DNA from: Treponema sp. UBA3649
GTDB taxonomy: Bacteria > Spirochaetota > Spirochaetia > Treponematales > Treponemataceae
DNA length: 28,562 nucleotides
NCBI GenBank assembly: GCA_002373325.1
Contig: DFKI01000031.1
Span: forward strand, 1 to 28,562
Direction of reading: 5' to 3'
Both the position numbers and the translations under genes were made by a program. The notes under the pieces were generated by a model. It saw only the letters and a list, made by a program, of their open reading frames with translations, was not told where the DNA came from and searched no databases. Below, piece after piece: positions 13,365-22,354 of the stretch (positions are counted from its first letter, which is position 1; the number at the start of each line of letters is the position of its first letter).

Positions 13365-14627
13365 ATGGCACAGAGACGGGTTGTTGTTACCGGAATGGGT
13401 GTGGTTTCACCGGTTGGAAATACAGTGGATGAAGCGTGGGATTCAGTAAAAAACGGAAGAAGCGGAGTGGGACCGATTACCCTTTTTGACGCGAAGGATT
13501 TTCCCGTGAAGATTGCGGCGGAGGTAAAAGATTTTGACCCGGAGAGATACGGCCTTTCATCAAGGGATTTGCGAAAGACGGCACGATTCACAAGATTTTT
13601 GGTCGCGGCTTCGGCACAGGCAATCAACGACTCGGGACTTTCCAAGGAGCAGATTTCCAGCGGAAAAGCCGGTATAATGGTAGGAAACTGCATCGGCGGA
13701 TTGGATGCCATTGAGGAAGGATACAAGAACTATTTTGACGAGAGCCGGGGACCGTTCAGGATGCCACCTCTGATTGCGCCGGAATATCTCATAAACGAGG
13801 CAGCCGCAAACGTAAGCATGATGTTCGGATTCAGGGGACCGAGCTGGACTTTGGGAACCGCATGTGCCTCAGGAACCGATGCCATTGGAGCAGCCCTTGA
13901 CCTCATACGCTCCGGAAGACTTGACATCTGTTTGAGCGGAGGAACCGAGGCAATCATCAACGGATTCGGAGTCGCATCCTTCGCACTTCTCCACGCGCTC
14001 TCATCGCACTACAATGACCAGCCGGAAAAAGCAAGCAGACCATTCGACAAGGACAGGGACGGATTCGTCATGGGAGAGGGATCGGCAGTCCTCATGCTTG
14101 AAGAGATGGAACATGCAAAAAAACGTGGTGCAAAAATCTACGCTGAGATTGCGGGATTCGGAGCATCATCGGACGCATATCACATAACGGCACCTTTGAA
14201 AGACGGAAGCGGGGCTGCGATGGCGGTAAAATCTGCCCTTGAAGACGCCGGGATGAAAGCTGAGGAAATCCAGTACTACAACGCGCACGGAACCTCAACT
14301 AAGGCAAACGACTCCGGGGAGACATCCATGCTCAAGCTCGTGTTCGGGGATTACGCGAAAAAGCTCCACATCTCATCGACCAAAAGCATGACGGGACACT
14401 TGATCGGTGCCGCCGGTGCCATTGAGGCTCTTTTCTGCGTGAAGGCAATCAACGACGGTTTTGTTCCTCCCACAATCAACCTTGAGAATCCTGACGTGGA
14501 GGGAGGATGTGACCTGGACTACACTGCGAACAAGGGACTCAGCACGGAGATAAAAGCGGCTGCCTCTGCGTCACTCGGATTCGGAGGACACAACGGCTGT
14601 CTTGTCATAAAGGCATTCCAGGACTGA
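13365..14627 (+). CDS. fabF: 3-oxoacyl-ACP synthase II (FabF)
   Basis: A 420-residue beta-ketoacyl-ACP synthase II, full length for the family (410-420). The nucleophile is C167 in G-T-A-C-A-S-G-T-D, and the catalytic histidines are H308 in Y-N-A-H-G-T-S-T-K-A-N-D and H345 in S-M-T-G-H-L-I-G-A-A-G-A, with K340 nearby. It starts V-V-V-T-G-M-G-V-V-S-P-V-G and ends with the usual G-F-G-G-H-N. The enzyme condenses malonyl-ACP with acyl-ACP in the cytoplasm during fatty-acid elongation. An AAAGGAG site precedes the ATG. It is a single-gene unit with its own promoter and terminator; no acpP or other fab gene is adjacent, unlike the usual fab cluster. Confidence 0.96.
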   Translation: MAQRRVVVTGMGVVSPVGNTVDEAWDSVKNGRSGVGPITLFDAKDFPVKIAAEVKDFDPERYGLSSRDLRKTARFTRFLVAASAQAINDSGLSKEQISSGKAGIMVGNCIGGLDAIEEGYKNYFDESRGPFRMPPLIAPEYLINEAAANVSMMFGFRGPSWTLGTACASGTDAIGAALDLIRSGRLDICLSGGTEAIINGFGVASFALLHALSSHYNDQPEKASRPFDKDRDGFVMGEGSAVLMLEEMEHAKKRGAKIYAEIAGFGASSDAYHITAPLKDGSGAAMAVKSALEDAGMKAEEIQYYNAHGTSTKANDSGETSMLKLVFGDYAKKLHISSTKSMTGHLIGAAGAIEALFCVKAINDGFVPPTINLENPDVEGGCDLDYTANKGLSTEIKAAASASLGFGGHNGCLVIKAFQD

Positions 14628-14640
14628 CACAACAGGACAT

Positions 14641-14664
14641 CTCGAAGAACGAAAGTTTTTCGAG
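14641..14664 (+). terminator. Hairpin terminator after fabF
   Basis: CTCGAAGAAC and GTTTTTCGAG form a 10-bp stem (one G-T pair) closed by a GAAA tetraloop (C-GAAA-G, a GNRA loop). It lies 14 nt after the fabF stop. Only a weak T-rich stretch follows, so termination may be incomplete or factor-assisted. Confidence 0.55.
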
Positions 14665-14765
14665 GTTTCCTTCAGGTAATCACAGGATTAAATTTAGAAG
14701 AAAAGATTACTAAAATTTAATGTTTCTTTTTCGTTTCATTTACTATATCCTTTAGTTAAATCCAG

Positions 14766-14805
14766 GAAAACAACTGGTGGGTCGCTGGTTTTAATCAGTG
14801 TTTTC
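14766..14805 (+). other. Leader hairpin upstream of the cellulase gene
   Basis: GAAAACAACTG (14766-14776) pairs with CAGTGTTTTC (14796-14805) with a single bulge, about 30 nt before the cellulase ATG and just before its AAAGGAG site. No riboswitch class was recognised, and it could simply stabilise the message. Confidence 0.3.
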
Positions 14806-14834
14806 TCAAACAAAGCAATCTAAAGGAGTATAAA

Positions 14835-16703
14835 ATGAAACGAGTTCTGACAAAAGCACTTGCACTTGTCTCTCTGGTCCTGCCTCTGATTTTCTCAGGC
14901 TGTGAGTCCACAAAAAAAGCATCTTCATCAGGTGGCGAGGCGGGATCCCTTCTGAGCCAGGAAGTATTTCCATCAAAGCATGTCGCCATTCCAGACACAT
15001 CAAGCAAAATAGTGACGGAAGCGCAGCCGATGAACGAAAGTCTCACCGCACAGGATTTTACCGTCCAGATGGGATTGGGAATCAACCTCGGAAACACAAT
15101 GGAAGCGGTCCGAGCTCCAAGTGACGGAATCTCAAAGCCGGTGAGCTATTACGAAAAACTCTGGGGCCAGCCCGAGACGACCGAAGCAATCATCAAGGGA
15201 TACAAGGCAGCTGGTTTTGACACAATCCGCATTCCGGTGGCCTGGATGAACGGAACTGATTTTGAGAACGGCGACTACACAATCAAGACTGAGCTCTTGG
15301 ACAGGGTTGAGCAGATTGTAAAATGGGCGATTGACGCTGACATGACAGTTATCCTGAACGACCACTGGGACCTCAGCTGGTGGGGCATGTTCGGTTCCGC
15401 AAGAAATGAAATCCGTGAATCAGCATGGGAACTTTATGAGGCCATGTGGACACAGATTGGAACAAGGTTCAAGAACTACTCGTACAAGCTGATTTTTGAG
15501 GGCGGCAATGAGGAGCTCGGTGACGGACTTAACGACAACAGGACTGTAGCTGACTCAGGAACTCTCTCCAACAAAGAGTGCTATGAGGTCGCGAACAAAA
15601 TCAACCAGAAATTCGTTGACACAATCCGCTCGCTCGGTGGAAACAACGAAACTCGTTTCCTTCTTATCCCCGGAATCGGAACCGACATCACGAAGACATG
15701 CGACGCAAAGTTCACTATGCCGACCGACAAAGTTGAGGGAAGACTTTTCCTTTCCGTCCATTTCTACGATCCCTCTCCCTTCTGTCTTGGAGGAGGAGAC
15801 CTTTGGGGAACACAGAAAGATTTGGGCAACATGAACGGAATGTTGGAGAAGCTGCTGAAATTCTATGACAAGGGATACGGAATCATCATCGGTGAGTACG
15901 GAGCTCTTCCTCAGGAAAAGGAATACAAGTCAGCGACAAAACTCTGGACCGAGAACTTCCTCGACAACTGCGCACTGAACAATTACTGCCCGGTTCTCTG
16001 GGACATCGGCGAATGGGGATTCTATGACAAGACAGCACGCAAGCTCAACAACGAAGAGTTCGCCTCAATCATCAAGGAATACAGCAGGAACGAGAGAAAG
16101 GATCTTGACAGGGACGACATCATGAACGACGCGGAGGACCGCATTGCCGACAGACTTGCCTCAGCACCAAAGATTCTGAGCGACAATCCTCTTGTTGGAC
16201 GCACCGATGTCGGAATCGGATACCTGATGTTCGCGGACAAAAACTGGGCAATCAACTACAGCATGGGAGACGAGTACAATCCTGACTCAAAGACAAAGGG
16301 GATGAAGGCATTCGACGTGGAGATTAATGGAGAGGGAACCTACACCGTGGGATTCGACCTCACTGAAGCGAACAAGAACGCATACTCCATGGCATTCAGC
16401 GCGATTGGAATTGACAATGGAGAAAAACTCTTCCCCGGATACATCATCACGATCAAGGAAATCAAGATTGACGGAACCGCGATTGAGTTCAAGGACAACT
16501 ACTACACGGCAAGCGACGACGGTGACTGCACACGCGTGAATCTTTTCAACGAATGGGTAAAGGACAGCGAAGTGAAGAAAGTCAAGAGCGCAAGAAAATC
16601 CGACGGGGACTTGACAAAAGCGACCGCAAGCCCGGTAAACAGAAACAACATCGCATCCTTCAAGAAGATTGAAGTGACCTTCGATTACGGTCCCGCAAAA
16701 TAA
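14835..16703 (+). CDS. GH5 endoglucanase lipoprotein with C-terminal carbohydrate-binding-like domain
   Basis: A 622-residue protein. The signal ends in a lipobox, F-S-G-C23, predicting lipid anchoring. The GH5 (cellulase A) domain spans about residues 72-415: M-G-L-G-I-N-L-G-N-T-M-E near the start, I-R-I-P-V-A-W, the acid/base glutamate in G-G-N225-E226, H309-F-Y and the nucleophile in I-I-I-G-E354-Y-G. From about 455 to the end is a beta-sandwich-like module (G-T-Y-T-V-G-F-D, L-F-P-G-Y-I-I-T-I-K-E-I) of the kind attached to GH5 enzymes of gut Firmicutes and treponemes. An AAAGGAG site precedes the ATG and a strong terminator follows. It should cleave beta-1,4-glucans (cellulose, mixed-linkage glucan or xyloglucan) at the cell surface. 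No other CAZyme lies nearby. Confidence 0.92.
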   Translation: MKRVLTKALALVSLVLPLIFSGCESTKKASSSGGEAGSLLSQEVFPSKHVAIPDTSSKIVTEAQPMNESLTAQDFTVQMGLGINLGNTMEAVRAPSDGISKPVSYYEKLWGQPETTEAIIKGYKAAGFDTIRIPVAWMNGTDFENGDYTIKTELLDRVEQIVKWAIDADMTVILNDHWDLSWWGMFGSARNEIRESAWELYEAMWTQIGTRFKNYSYKLIFEGGNEELGDGLNDNRTVADSGTLSNKECYEVANKINQKFVDTIRSLGGNNETRFLLIPGIGTDITKTCDAKFTMPTDKVEGRLFLSVHFYDPSPFCLGGGDLWGTQKDLGNMNGMLEKLLKFYDKGYGIIIGEYGALPQEKEYKSATKLWTENFLDNCALNNYCPVLWDIGEWGFYDKTARKLNNEEFASIIKEYSRNERKDLDRDDIMNDAEDRIADRLASAPKILSDNPLVGRTDVGIGYLMFADKNWAINYSMGDEYNPDSKTKGMKAFDVEINGEGTYTVGFDLTEANKNAYSMAFSAIGIDNGEKLFPGYIITIKEIKIDGTAIEFKDNYYTASDDGDCTRVNLFNEWVKDSEVKKVKSARKSDGDLTKATASPVNRNNIASFKKIEVTFDYGPAK

Positions 16704-16731
16704 TTTTTCCGAAAGGGACTGAACAAAAATT

Positions 16732-16784
16732 AAAAGGGGCTGCCCGATTCGACCAAGCGTTGAAAGGCGGCTCCTTTTTTTTTT
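16732..16784. terminator. Strong terminator between the cellulase and JetD-like genes
   Basis: AAAAGGGGCTGCC (16732-16744) pairs over 13 bp (two G-T pairs) with GGCGGCTCCTTTT (16766-16778), and a ten-base T-run (16775-16784) follows. On the minus strand the same stem is followed by TTTTAATTTTTG, so it may also end the leftward histidine-kinase/JetD operon. Confidence 0.88.
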
Positions 16785-16828
16785 GCGACAAGATTAAGTT
16801 AGTCCCCTGTTGTGCTGATTTAGTCCGC

Positions 16829-18043
16829 TTATTTTCTCAACAACTCAAGCATTTCCTTCATGTACTCGGGCGGAATTTTATCCTGCGAAAAATGATTCTT
16901 CACTTTTGCCATCCTGAGTGACTGAAAAGTCTGCATCTCCCCGTCGCTCAAATTTCTAGGGACGGAATCGTTTTTTAATCTGCCGCCGCTTTCGGCTTTC
17001 GGACGAAATTTTTTCCATGTCTCCAAATCAAGGCAAAGGCTCTTCGCATCGGGAAATGTATTCCGGAAAGTTGAGATTACGTCAAAACTGTGCTCGTCAA
17101 TGTCACCGAAGTAAACGATTTTGAAACGGTTCAGCCAGTCGCAGAGTTTGAGAGTGTTCACGGCATAGTCAGGACCGAAGATGCAAAGGACGTGCTCAGT
17201 GCAAGGAAAAGTCTTGAAGACCGACTCGCTTTTTACAATCAGGATGATGTCAATCTCGCGCAAAAAGGTCGTCTGGTTCAGGTGGGTAAAATCATCCAGG
17301 GTCAGCGCAATCTCCTCGGGACTCAAGCGGCCAAGTTTCAGTGGAGACTCTTTTGAAAGGGACCTGAAGCGGATTAAAAAAGTCCTGCTTGCATTGCGGC
17401 CAGAGTCCACGGCATATAAATCCGGGGAAGGCTCCTCGCTTACGGACACATCCTTTTCCGGACAAAGAGAGCGGATGAGAGTTCTGTTCGAATCGATAAA
17501 ATCCGGGGGAAAATTCAAAGCCGCACCCTGCCCGTCTGAATCAGACTCCGAGATGTGCCTCACGCAAAGAGCGATGTTATGCCAGAACTTAGGTCCTTCC
17601 GCACGGTCCTGAGTCAAATCGCGGACGTGTTTTTTCGCCCACTCACAAAGCTGCCCGGAAGCCACGATGTTTTCCTGAACCAACACGGTAAGCGCGGATT
17701 TCAGATTCTCCACCTTCGGCCTTACGTTGATAAAATCAAGATAGTCACCCTCGCTTGCAAAATAAACCTGCTTGATTATGCTTTTTCTTCCGCTGCTCCT
17801 TGTGTTCACGGATTCCATGTCAAGGGAAAATCCCCGTCCGGTTTTGTTTTTGCTCTGTACAAAAATATCCACCATGTCCTGGGCGTGCTCTTTCAGCGTG
17901 TCCGAAAAACGGCTTGTGTTGGTGAAAACTGGCATCGGAAAAAAATCATCATCCTTCGACACCGAGCAGATTTCCTCTATGGCATGGTTCAGATAATCGC
18001 TGAACATCATCGTGGATTTTTTTTTGATTTCATCAAGCGTCAT
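16829..18043 (-). CDS. Orphan JetD-like protein (Wadjet DUF3322/DUF2220), Toprim glutamate apparently replaced
   Basis: A 404-residue protein. The C-terminal third matches the DUF2220 Toprim-like domain of the Wadjet nuclease subunit JetD: V-Y-F-G-D304-I-D306-E-H-S-F-D-V-I followed by F-R-N-T-F-P-D-A-K-S-L-C-L-D and an L-R...D-K-I-P tail. The N-terminal two thirds fit DUF3322 (F-P-M-P, R-S-S-G-R-K-S-I, W-A-K-K-H, F-P-P-D-F-I-D). In JetD the first Toprim motif is 'I-V-E-N'; here the aligned residues are I-V-K271-S, so the catalytic glutamate appears lost while the DxD pair is kept. The 'EQE' triad near the end is also altered (S-Q-D). ATG 18043 is chosen because AGGAG precedes it and it lies 4 nt after the kinase stop; ATG 18061 is possible. 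No JetA, JetB or JetC is present. Confidence 0.8.
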   Translation of the reverse strand: MTLDEIKKKSTMMFSDYLNHAIEEICSVSKDDDFFPMPVFTNTSRFSDTLKEHAQDMVDIFVQSKNKTGRGFSLDMESVNTRSSGRKSIIKQVYFASEGDYLDFINVRPKVENLKSALTVLVQENIVASGQLCEWAKKHVRDLTQDRAEGPKFWHNIALCVRHISESDSDGQGAALNFPPDFIDSNRTLIRSLCPEKDVSVSEEPSPDLYAVDSGRNASRTFLIRFRSLSKESPLKLGRLSPEEIALTLDDFTHLNQTTFLREIDIILIVKSESVFKTFPCTEHVLCIFGPDYAVNTLKLCDWLNRFKIVYFGDIDEHSFDVISTFRNTFPDAKSLCLDLETWKKFRPKAESGGRLKNDSVPRNLSDGEMQTFQSLRMAKVKNHFSQDKIPPEYMKEMLELLRK

Positions 18044-18047
18044 TTTT

Positions 18048-19970
18048 TCACTGCTCCTCATCCTTTTGAATCAAATCCTGATGTATGCAGCGGAAGTACA
18101 CGTCAAAAAGTCTCTCGCTGTCAATCGGCTTGCTCACGTAATCGGTAAATCCAAGATCAAGATACTGGTCGCGGAGTCCCGGAACCATGTTTGCGGTAAG
18201 AGCGATGAAGGGTGTGAATCTGTTCAAGTTTCCGCTCACGTTCTGTGACTTTCGGAGAGTCTCCACACCGTCCATCTCCGGCATCATTATGTCCATGAAG
18301 ATTATGTCGAACTTCTGTTTTTTCAAAAGCTCAAGGCAGGTCGCACCGCTTTCACATGTCGTGATTTTCGCACCGGTCCTTTTCAAAAATCCGCTCGCCA
18401 CAATCAGGTTCACATTGTTGTCATCCACTACAAGGACATTTGCATTCGGGGTTCTGTATTTGTCGGAGATTGTCTTTGCCGCGCTCTTCTGCACCTCGGC
18501 CCTGGCCTCGCAAATAGTTTTATTTCCAACTATCTTCTGCGGAATGGTCACAAGGAATTTAGAGCCCTCGCCAAAATTGCTTTCCACCGAAATGTTTCCG
18601 CCCATCATCTCCACAAGGCGCTTTACGATTACAAGTCCAAGTCCCGTTCCTCCGATGCTTCTGTTCCTTGTCTCATCAAGACGCTCGAAGCTGACAAAAA
18701 GATTTTCCAAATCCTCAGGCCTGATTCCGATTCCCGTGTCGATTACCGCAAGCTTGAGATTCAGTATGTCGCCGTTTTTCTCCCCGCTTATCCTCATGGT
18801 TACGGATCCGAGCTTTGTGAATTTAATTCCGTTGTCCAAAAGATTCCGTACAATCTGCCTGATTCTGAATTCATCGCCGTAAAGACACTCGCAAAGGTTC
18901 TCATCCACGTCCATCTTGAAATCAAGTCCCTGGGCTTTCGCAAGCGGCTCATAGGTCAGGCTCATCTCACGCAGCATGGGAAGAAGGTGATAGTCCATTT
19001 CCACAAGGGTCATCTTTCCCGACTCAATCTTCGAGTAATCAAGGATGTCGTTGATTATGGCAAGCAGGGCTTTTCCAGATCCACGCATCTTTCCGGCATA
19101 GTCCCAGATTTTGTCGATGTCGTCAGTGTTCAGAATCATCTCGTCAAGTCCGAGAACAGCATTCATCGGTGTCCTGATTTCATGTGACATGCTCGCAAGG
19201 AAAGCGCTCTTCGCCTCGTTTGCCTTCTGTGCGTCCACCTTCGCATTTTCAAGAGAGTGCATGACCGCCTTGAGTTTTTTGAAATCCGTGTTCTCTATGG
19301 AAAAATACCAAAGGTAAAGTCCGAACACTCCCGAGAAAGTCGTTATGGTGACAACACCGTGGAGAGCAGGCTGCAGTGCCATTCCTCCGAAAGAAAAAAC
19401 TATGGCAAGAACCATCACAAGTCTAGTTCCCTTCGGCTGCTCGTACAAATCACGGACGAAGATTATAAGAGCAATCGCAATCAGCACGGCGGGAAACATA
19501 TAGCCCACCCAAAGATAGAGAGGACCGCGTGTCAAATCATATCGGTTCTGCAGCGGGTCATAGGTGACAATCCATCCGGTGTGAATGTTGAGAAGACAGA
19601 AAATGCAGTAAAGGGAGAAGGCTATTGAGACGAACACTCCGAATTTTTTCAGGAACTTCACCTTCGATTCCACGAACTGAATCAGATAGAGTATGTAAAC
19701 ATAGGTCATCAGCGATGATGTGATGAAATTGATTGACTGCAAAAAGCGCGGGATAAAATATGTGGACCCGGGTTTGAAGGGAAGAAAGTAGCAAAGCGAG
19801 CGCAGAATCTCAACAAGGGATGCAATAAAACTTGCGACGACCACAAGACGGAAATAGAAATTCCGTTTCTCGGTGCTGTACTTGACCCTCGTAAAAATAT
19901 AGAGCAGCAGAGCAAAAAGAAGTGAGGCGACACAAAAATAAATTCTGGGCTGGCTTAAAAATGCATTCAT
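18048..19970 (-). CDS. Membrane hybrid histidine kinase 3 (7TM-HisKA-HATPase-REC, no Hpt)
   Basis: A 640-residue sensor kinase. About seven membrane helices (1-235) include G-W-I-V-T-Y and G-P-L-Y-L-W-V-G-Y, shared with the two paralogues upstream. HisKA has H263 in M-S-H-E-I-R-T-P-M-N-A. HATPase_c has R-N-L-L-D-N-G-I-K-F, D-T-G-I-G-I and G-G-T-G-L-G-L. The receiver has D560 in F-M-D-I-M-M-P-E-M-D-G and K in Y-V-S-K-P. It ends right after the receiver, whereas its paralogues continue into an Hpt domain. Its start is 10 nt after the kinase 2 stop and its end abuts the JetD-like gene, so it is the third cistron of a four-gene operon. The sensed signal is unknown. Confidence 0.92.
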   Translation of the reverse strand: MNAFLSQPRIYFCVASLLFALLLYIFTRVKYSTEKRNFYFRLVVVASFIASLVEILRSLCYFLPFKPGSTYFIPRFLQSINFITSSLMTYVYILYLIQFVESKVKFLKKFGVFVSIAFSLYCIFCLLNIHTGWIVTYDPLQNRYDLTRGPLYLWVGYMFPAVLIAIALIIFVRDLYEQPKGTRLVMVLAIVFSFGGMALQPALHGVVTITTFSGVFGLYLWYFSIENTDFKKLKAVMHSLENAKVDAQKANEAKSAFLASMSHEIRTPMNAVLGLDEMILNTDDIDKIWDYAGKMRGSGKALLAIINDILDYSKIESGKMTLVEMDYHLLPMLREMSLTYEPLAKAQGLDFKMDVDENLCECLYGDEFRIRQIVRNLLDNGIKFTKLGSVTMRISGEKNGDILNLKLAVIDTGIGIRPEDLENLFVSFERLDETRNRSIGGTGLGLVIVKRLVEMMGGNISVESNFGEGSKFLVTIPQKIVGNKTICEARAEVQKSAAKTISDKYRTPNANVLVVDDNNVNLIVASGFLKRTGAKITTCESGATCLELLKKQKFDIIFMDIMMPEMDGVETLRKSQNVSGNLNRFTPFIALTANMVPGLRDQYLDLGFTDYVSKPIDSERLFDVYFRCIHQDLIQKDEEQ

Positions 19971-19980
19971 CCTTTCCCTC

Positions 19981-22320
19981 TCAAAGATTGTTTTTCACCC
20001 GGGACGCTTCCTCCGCGACTTCAGTGTACATGGACAAAAAGCCTGCGTGTGATTTTTCCACGAAATCAATTTTTTCATCCGTGTCCTTTCCCGCCATAAT
20101 GTCCTTGCATGCGAATTCAAGGGACTTTGCTTTTTCCCCAAAATCAGACGCCCCCAGCAAAAATCCGTTGGACTTAAGCGCATGAACCAGAATTTCGTAG
20201 TTGTTCCAGTCCTTCGCCAAAATGAACCTCACGAGCTTGGCCTTGTTCATCCCGCATTCCTCGGAAAAAACTGTAAGCAGTGTTTTGTAAAGCTCCTTGT
20301 CCCCTCCGCTCTTACTGATTCCCTCGTTAACGTCAATCATGGCACGTACCTCCTCTTTACTCTCCGATACGCCATCACTTTTTTTAGTCGCGTCCCTCTC
20401 CTCCGATTTTTCGTTTTTTACCTCAACAATCAAATCCTGCGAAATGTTCCTGAAAAACACGTCGTAAAGAACCTTGCTGTCAATCGGCTTGCTTACATAA
20501 TCCGTGAATCCGAGCATCAGATACCGCTCCTTCATTCCGGAGATTGCGTTGGCGGTAAGTGCTATGACGGGAGTGAACCGGTTTTGATTTCCGCTCATGG
20601 TCTTTGATTTTTCAAGAGTCTCCACGCCGTCCATCTCGGGCATCATGTGGTCCAGGAAAATTATGTCGTAGCGGTTTTTCTTCATCAGCTCAAGACACGC
20701 AGCTCCGCTCTCACATGTCGTAATATGAGCCTTGGTCCTCTTCAAAAATCCTGTCGCTACCACAAGGTTCACGGAATTATCATCCACCACGAGAACATTC
20801 GCATCAGGCGCAATCTGCCTGTCCGTTATGGACGACTCCGCTCCTTCCTTTCCCGACTGATTGTACATATAGATTTTTGACTCACCCACAATCTTCTGCG
20901 GTATGGTGACGGAAAAAACAGAGCCCTTTCCGTATGTGCTCTCCACGTCAACTTTTCCTCCCATCAGGCGCACACAATGCTGAACAATGGCAAGTCCGAG
21001 CCCGGTTCCCTCAATGCTGCGGTTCCGTTTCTCGTCAATCCGCTTGAAGCTCGAAAAAAGATTGGGAATATTTTCCTTTTTGATTCCGACCCCCGTGTCC
21101 TTTACCGAAATCTGAAGGTTGAGCTGGGATCCGTTTGTGTTTCCGTGCACAGAAAGCTCCACGTACCCCTGCTTCGTATATTTCACGGCATTGTTCAAAA
21201 GATTCGTAATCACCTGCCGGATTCTCACCTCGTCGCCAAAAAGCTCGTCGGGAAGATTCTCGTCGATGTCGGTTTTGTACGCGAGACTCTGCTTCGAAGC
21301 CTTCATGCTGAACTGCAAGTTGATGTCACGCAGCATCGCCGCAAGATGATAGTCCGCCTCAATCAGCTCCATTTTTCCAGCCTCAATCTTTGAGAAATCC
21401 AGGATGTCGTTGATGATTGAAAGAAGTGCCTTTCCCGAGCTCTGTATGTTCCTCGCGTACTCGAAGATTTCGTTCAGGTCGCGTGAGTTCAAAATCATCT
21501 CGTCAAGACCAAGGACAGCGTTCATCGGCGTGCGTATTTCATGTGACATGTTCGCAAGAAACGCGCTTTTTGCCTGATTAGCGTCATAAGCCTTTCTCTG
21601 TGCGGCCTGCAATGCCTCGGTCACTTCCTCGAGCTTACGGTAGTCGGAATTCTCAACCGAAAAATACCAGAAGAAAAGTCCCAGGGTCGCGCCGTAAGTC
21701 GTAATCGTTATGCGTCCGTGCATGAGAGGTTGAATCACCATGGAGCCTGCCCCGCAAATCATCGCCATGGTCATGGGGAAACGAATCTTCATGTCCTGCT
21801 TTCCCATGTGGATTAAAAAAGTGATCAGGGCCGTCGCCATAAGAAACGCAGGAACCATATATCCCACCGGAAGATAAAGAGGTCCGCTTTGCCACGTGCT
21901 CAGCTCCACGTTATAAGAACAGACCCAGCCGAAATGCACGTTCAGAAGAAGAATCACCGTGTAGACCACGAAGACTATGATGTTCCCGAGACGCACGGAT
22001 TTCATCACGCGGGTTTTCTCGCCCATGTAGTAGCTGACATACTCATAGTAAAAAAATGGAACCCCGCCGGTAACAATGAAACAGAGGGACTGTACGAGAC
22101 GCTGGAAAAAATTGTTGAGCGGAGTGTACGGAAGATTCACTATGAGTCCTCGGACAATCTCAAGAATCGTGGCGCATGTCAAAGTCAGAACGAGCCTGCG
22201 GAAGATTTTGCTCTGCTTGCCGTCATTGTATTTTATAATCGTAAAGCAGCACATCATCAGGTCAAAAAAAAGTGCCGCGATACAAAAAAAAAGATTCGGA
22301 AAATCTAAAATCCTCGCCAT
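19981..22320 (-). CDS. Membrane hybrid histidine kinase 2 (7TM-HisKA-HATPase-REC-Hpt)
   Basis: A 779-residue hybrid kinase. The N-terminal seven-helix membrane region (1-235) contains G-W-V-C-S-Y and G-P-L-Y-L-P-V-G-Y. HisKA has H260 in M-S-H-E-I-R-T-P. HATPase_c has T-N-L-L-N-N-A-V-K-Y and E-G-T-G-L-G-L. The receiver has D557 in F-L-D-H-M-M-P-E-M-D-G, and the C-terminal Hpt has H713 in L-V-H-A-L-K-S-N-G-F. This is a full phosphorelay chain in one protein, lacking only an output regulator. It lies 34 nt after kinase 1 and 10 nt before kinase 3. High similarity along the whole length shows the three arose by tandem duplication. Confidence 0.93.
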   Translation of the reverse strand: MARILDFPNLFFCIAALFFDLMMCCFTIIKYNDGKQSKIFRRLVLTLTCATILEIVRGLIVNLPYTPLNNFFQRLVQSLCFIVTGGVPFFYYEYVSYYMGEKTRVMKSVRLGNIIVFVVYTVILLLNVHFGWVCSYNVELSTWQSGPLYLPVGYMVPAFLMATALITFLIHMGKQDMKIRFPMTMAMICGAGSMVIQPLMHGRITITTYGATLGLFFWYFSVENSDYRKLEEVTEALQAAQRKAYDANQAKSAFLANMSHEIRTPMNAVLGLDEMILNSRDLNEIFEYARNIQSSGKALLSIINDILDFSKIEAGKMELIEADYHLAAMLRDINLQFSMKASKQSLAYKTDIDENLPDELFGDEVRIRQVITNLLNNAVKYTKQGYVELSVHGNTNGSQLNLQISVKDTGVGIKKENIPNLFSSFKRIDEKRNRSIEGTGLGLAIVQHCVRLMGGKVDVESTYGKGSVFSVTIPQKIVGESKIYMYNQSGKEGAESSITDRQIAPDANVLVVDDNSVNLVVATGFLKRTKAHITTCESGAACLELMKKNRYDIIFLDHMMPEMDGVETLEKSKTMSGNQNRFTPVIALTANAISGMKERYLMLGFTDYVSKPIDSKVLYDVFFRNISQDLIVEVKNEKSEERDATKKSDGVSESKEEVRAMIDVNEGISKSGGDKELYKTLLTVFSEECGMNKAKLVRFILAKDWNNYEILVHALKSNGFLLGASDFGEKAKSLEFACKDIMAGKDTDEKIDFVEKSHAGFLSMYTEVAEEASRVKNNL

Positions 22321-22354
22321 AAATCACTCCCGATATTCTAAATCAGAACATCCG

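Noticed and set aside
14701..14760. GTTTC-rich stretch upstream of the cellulase as a third copy of the aldolase operator
   Set aside because: It contains GTTTCTTTTTCGTTTC, which is a direct and not an inverted arrangement and lacks the AGAnnC half.
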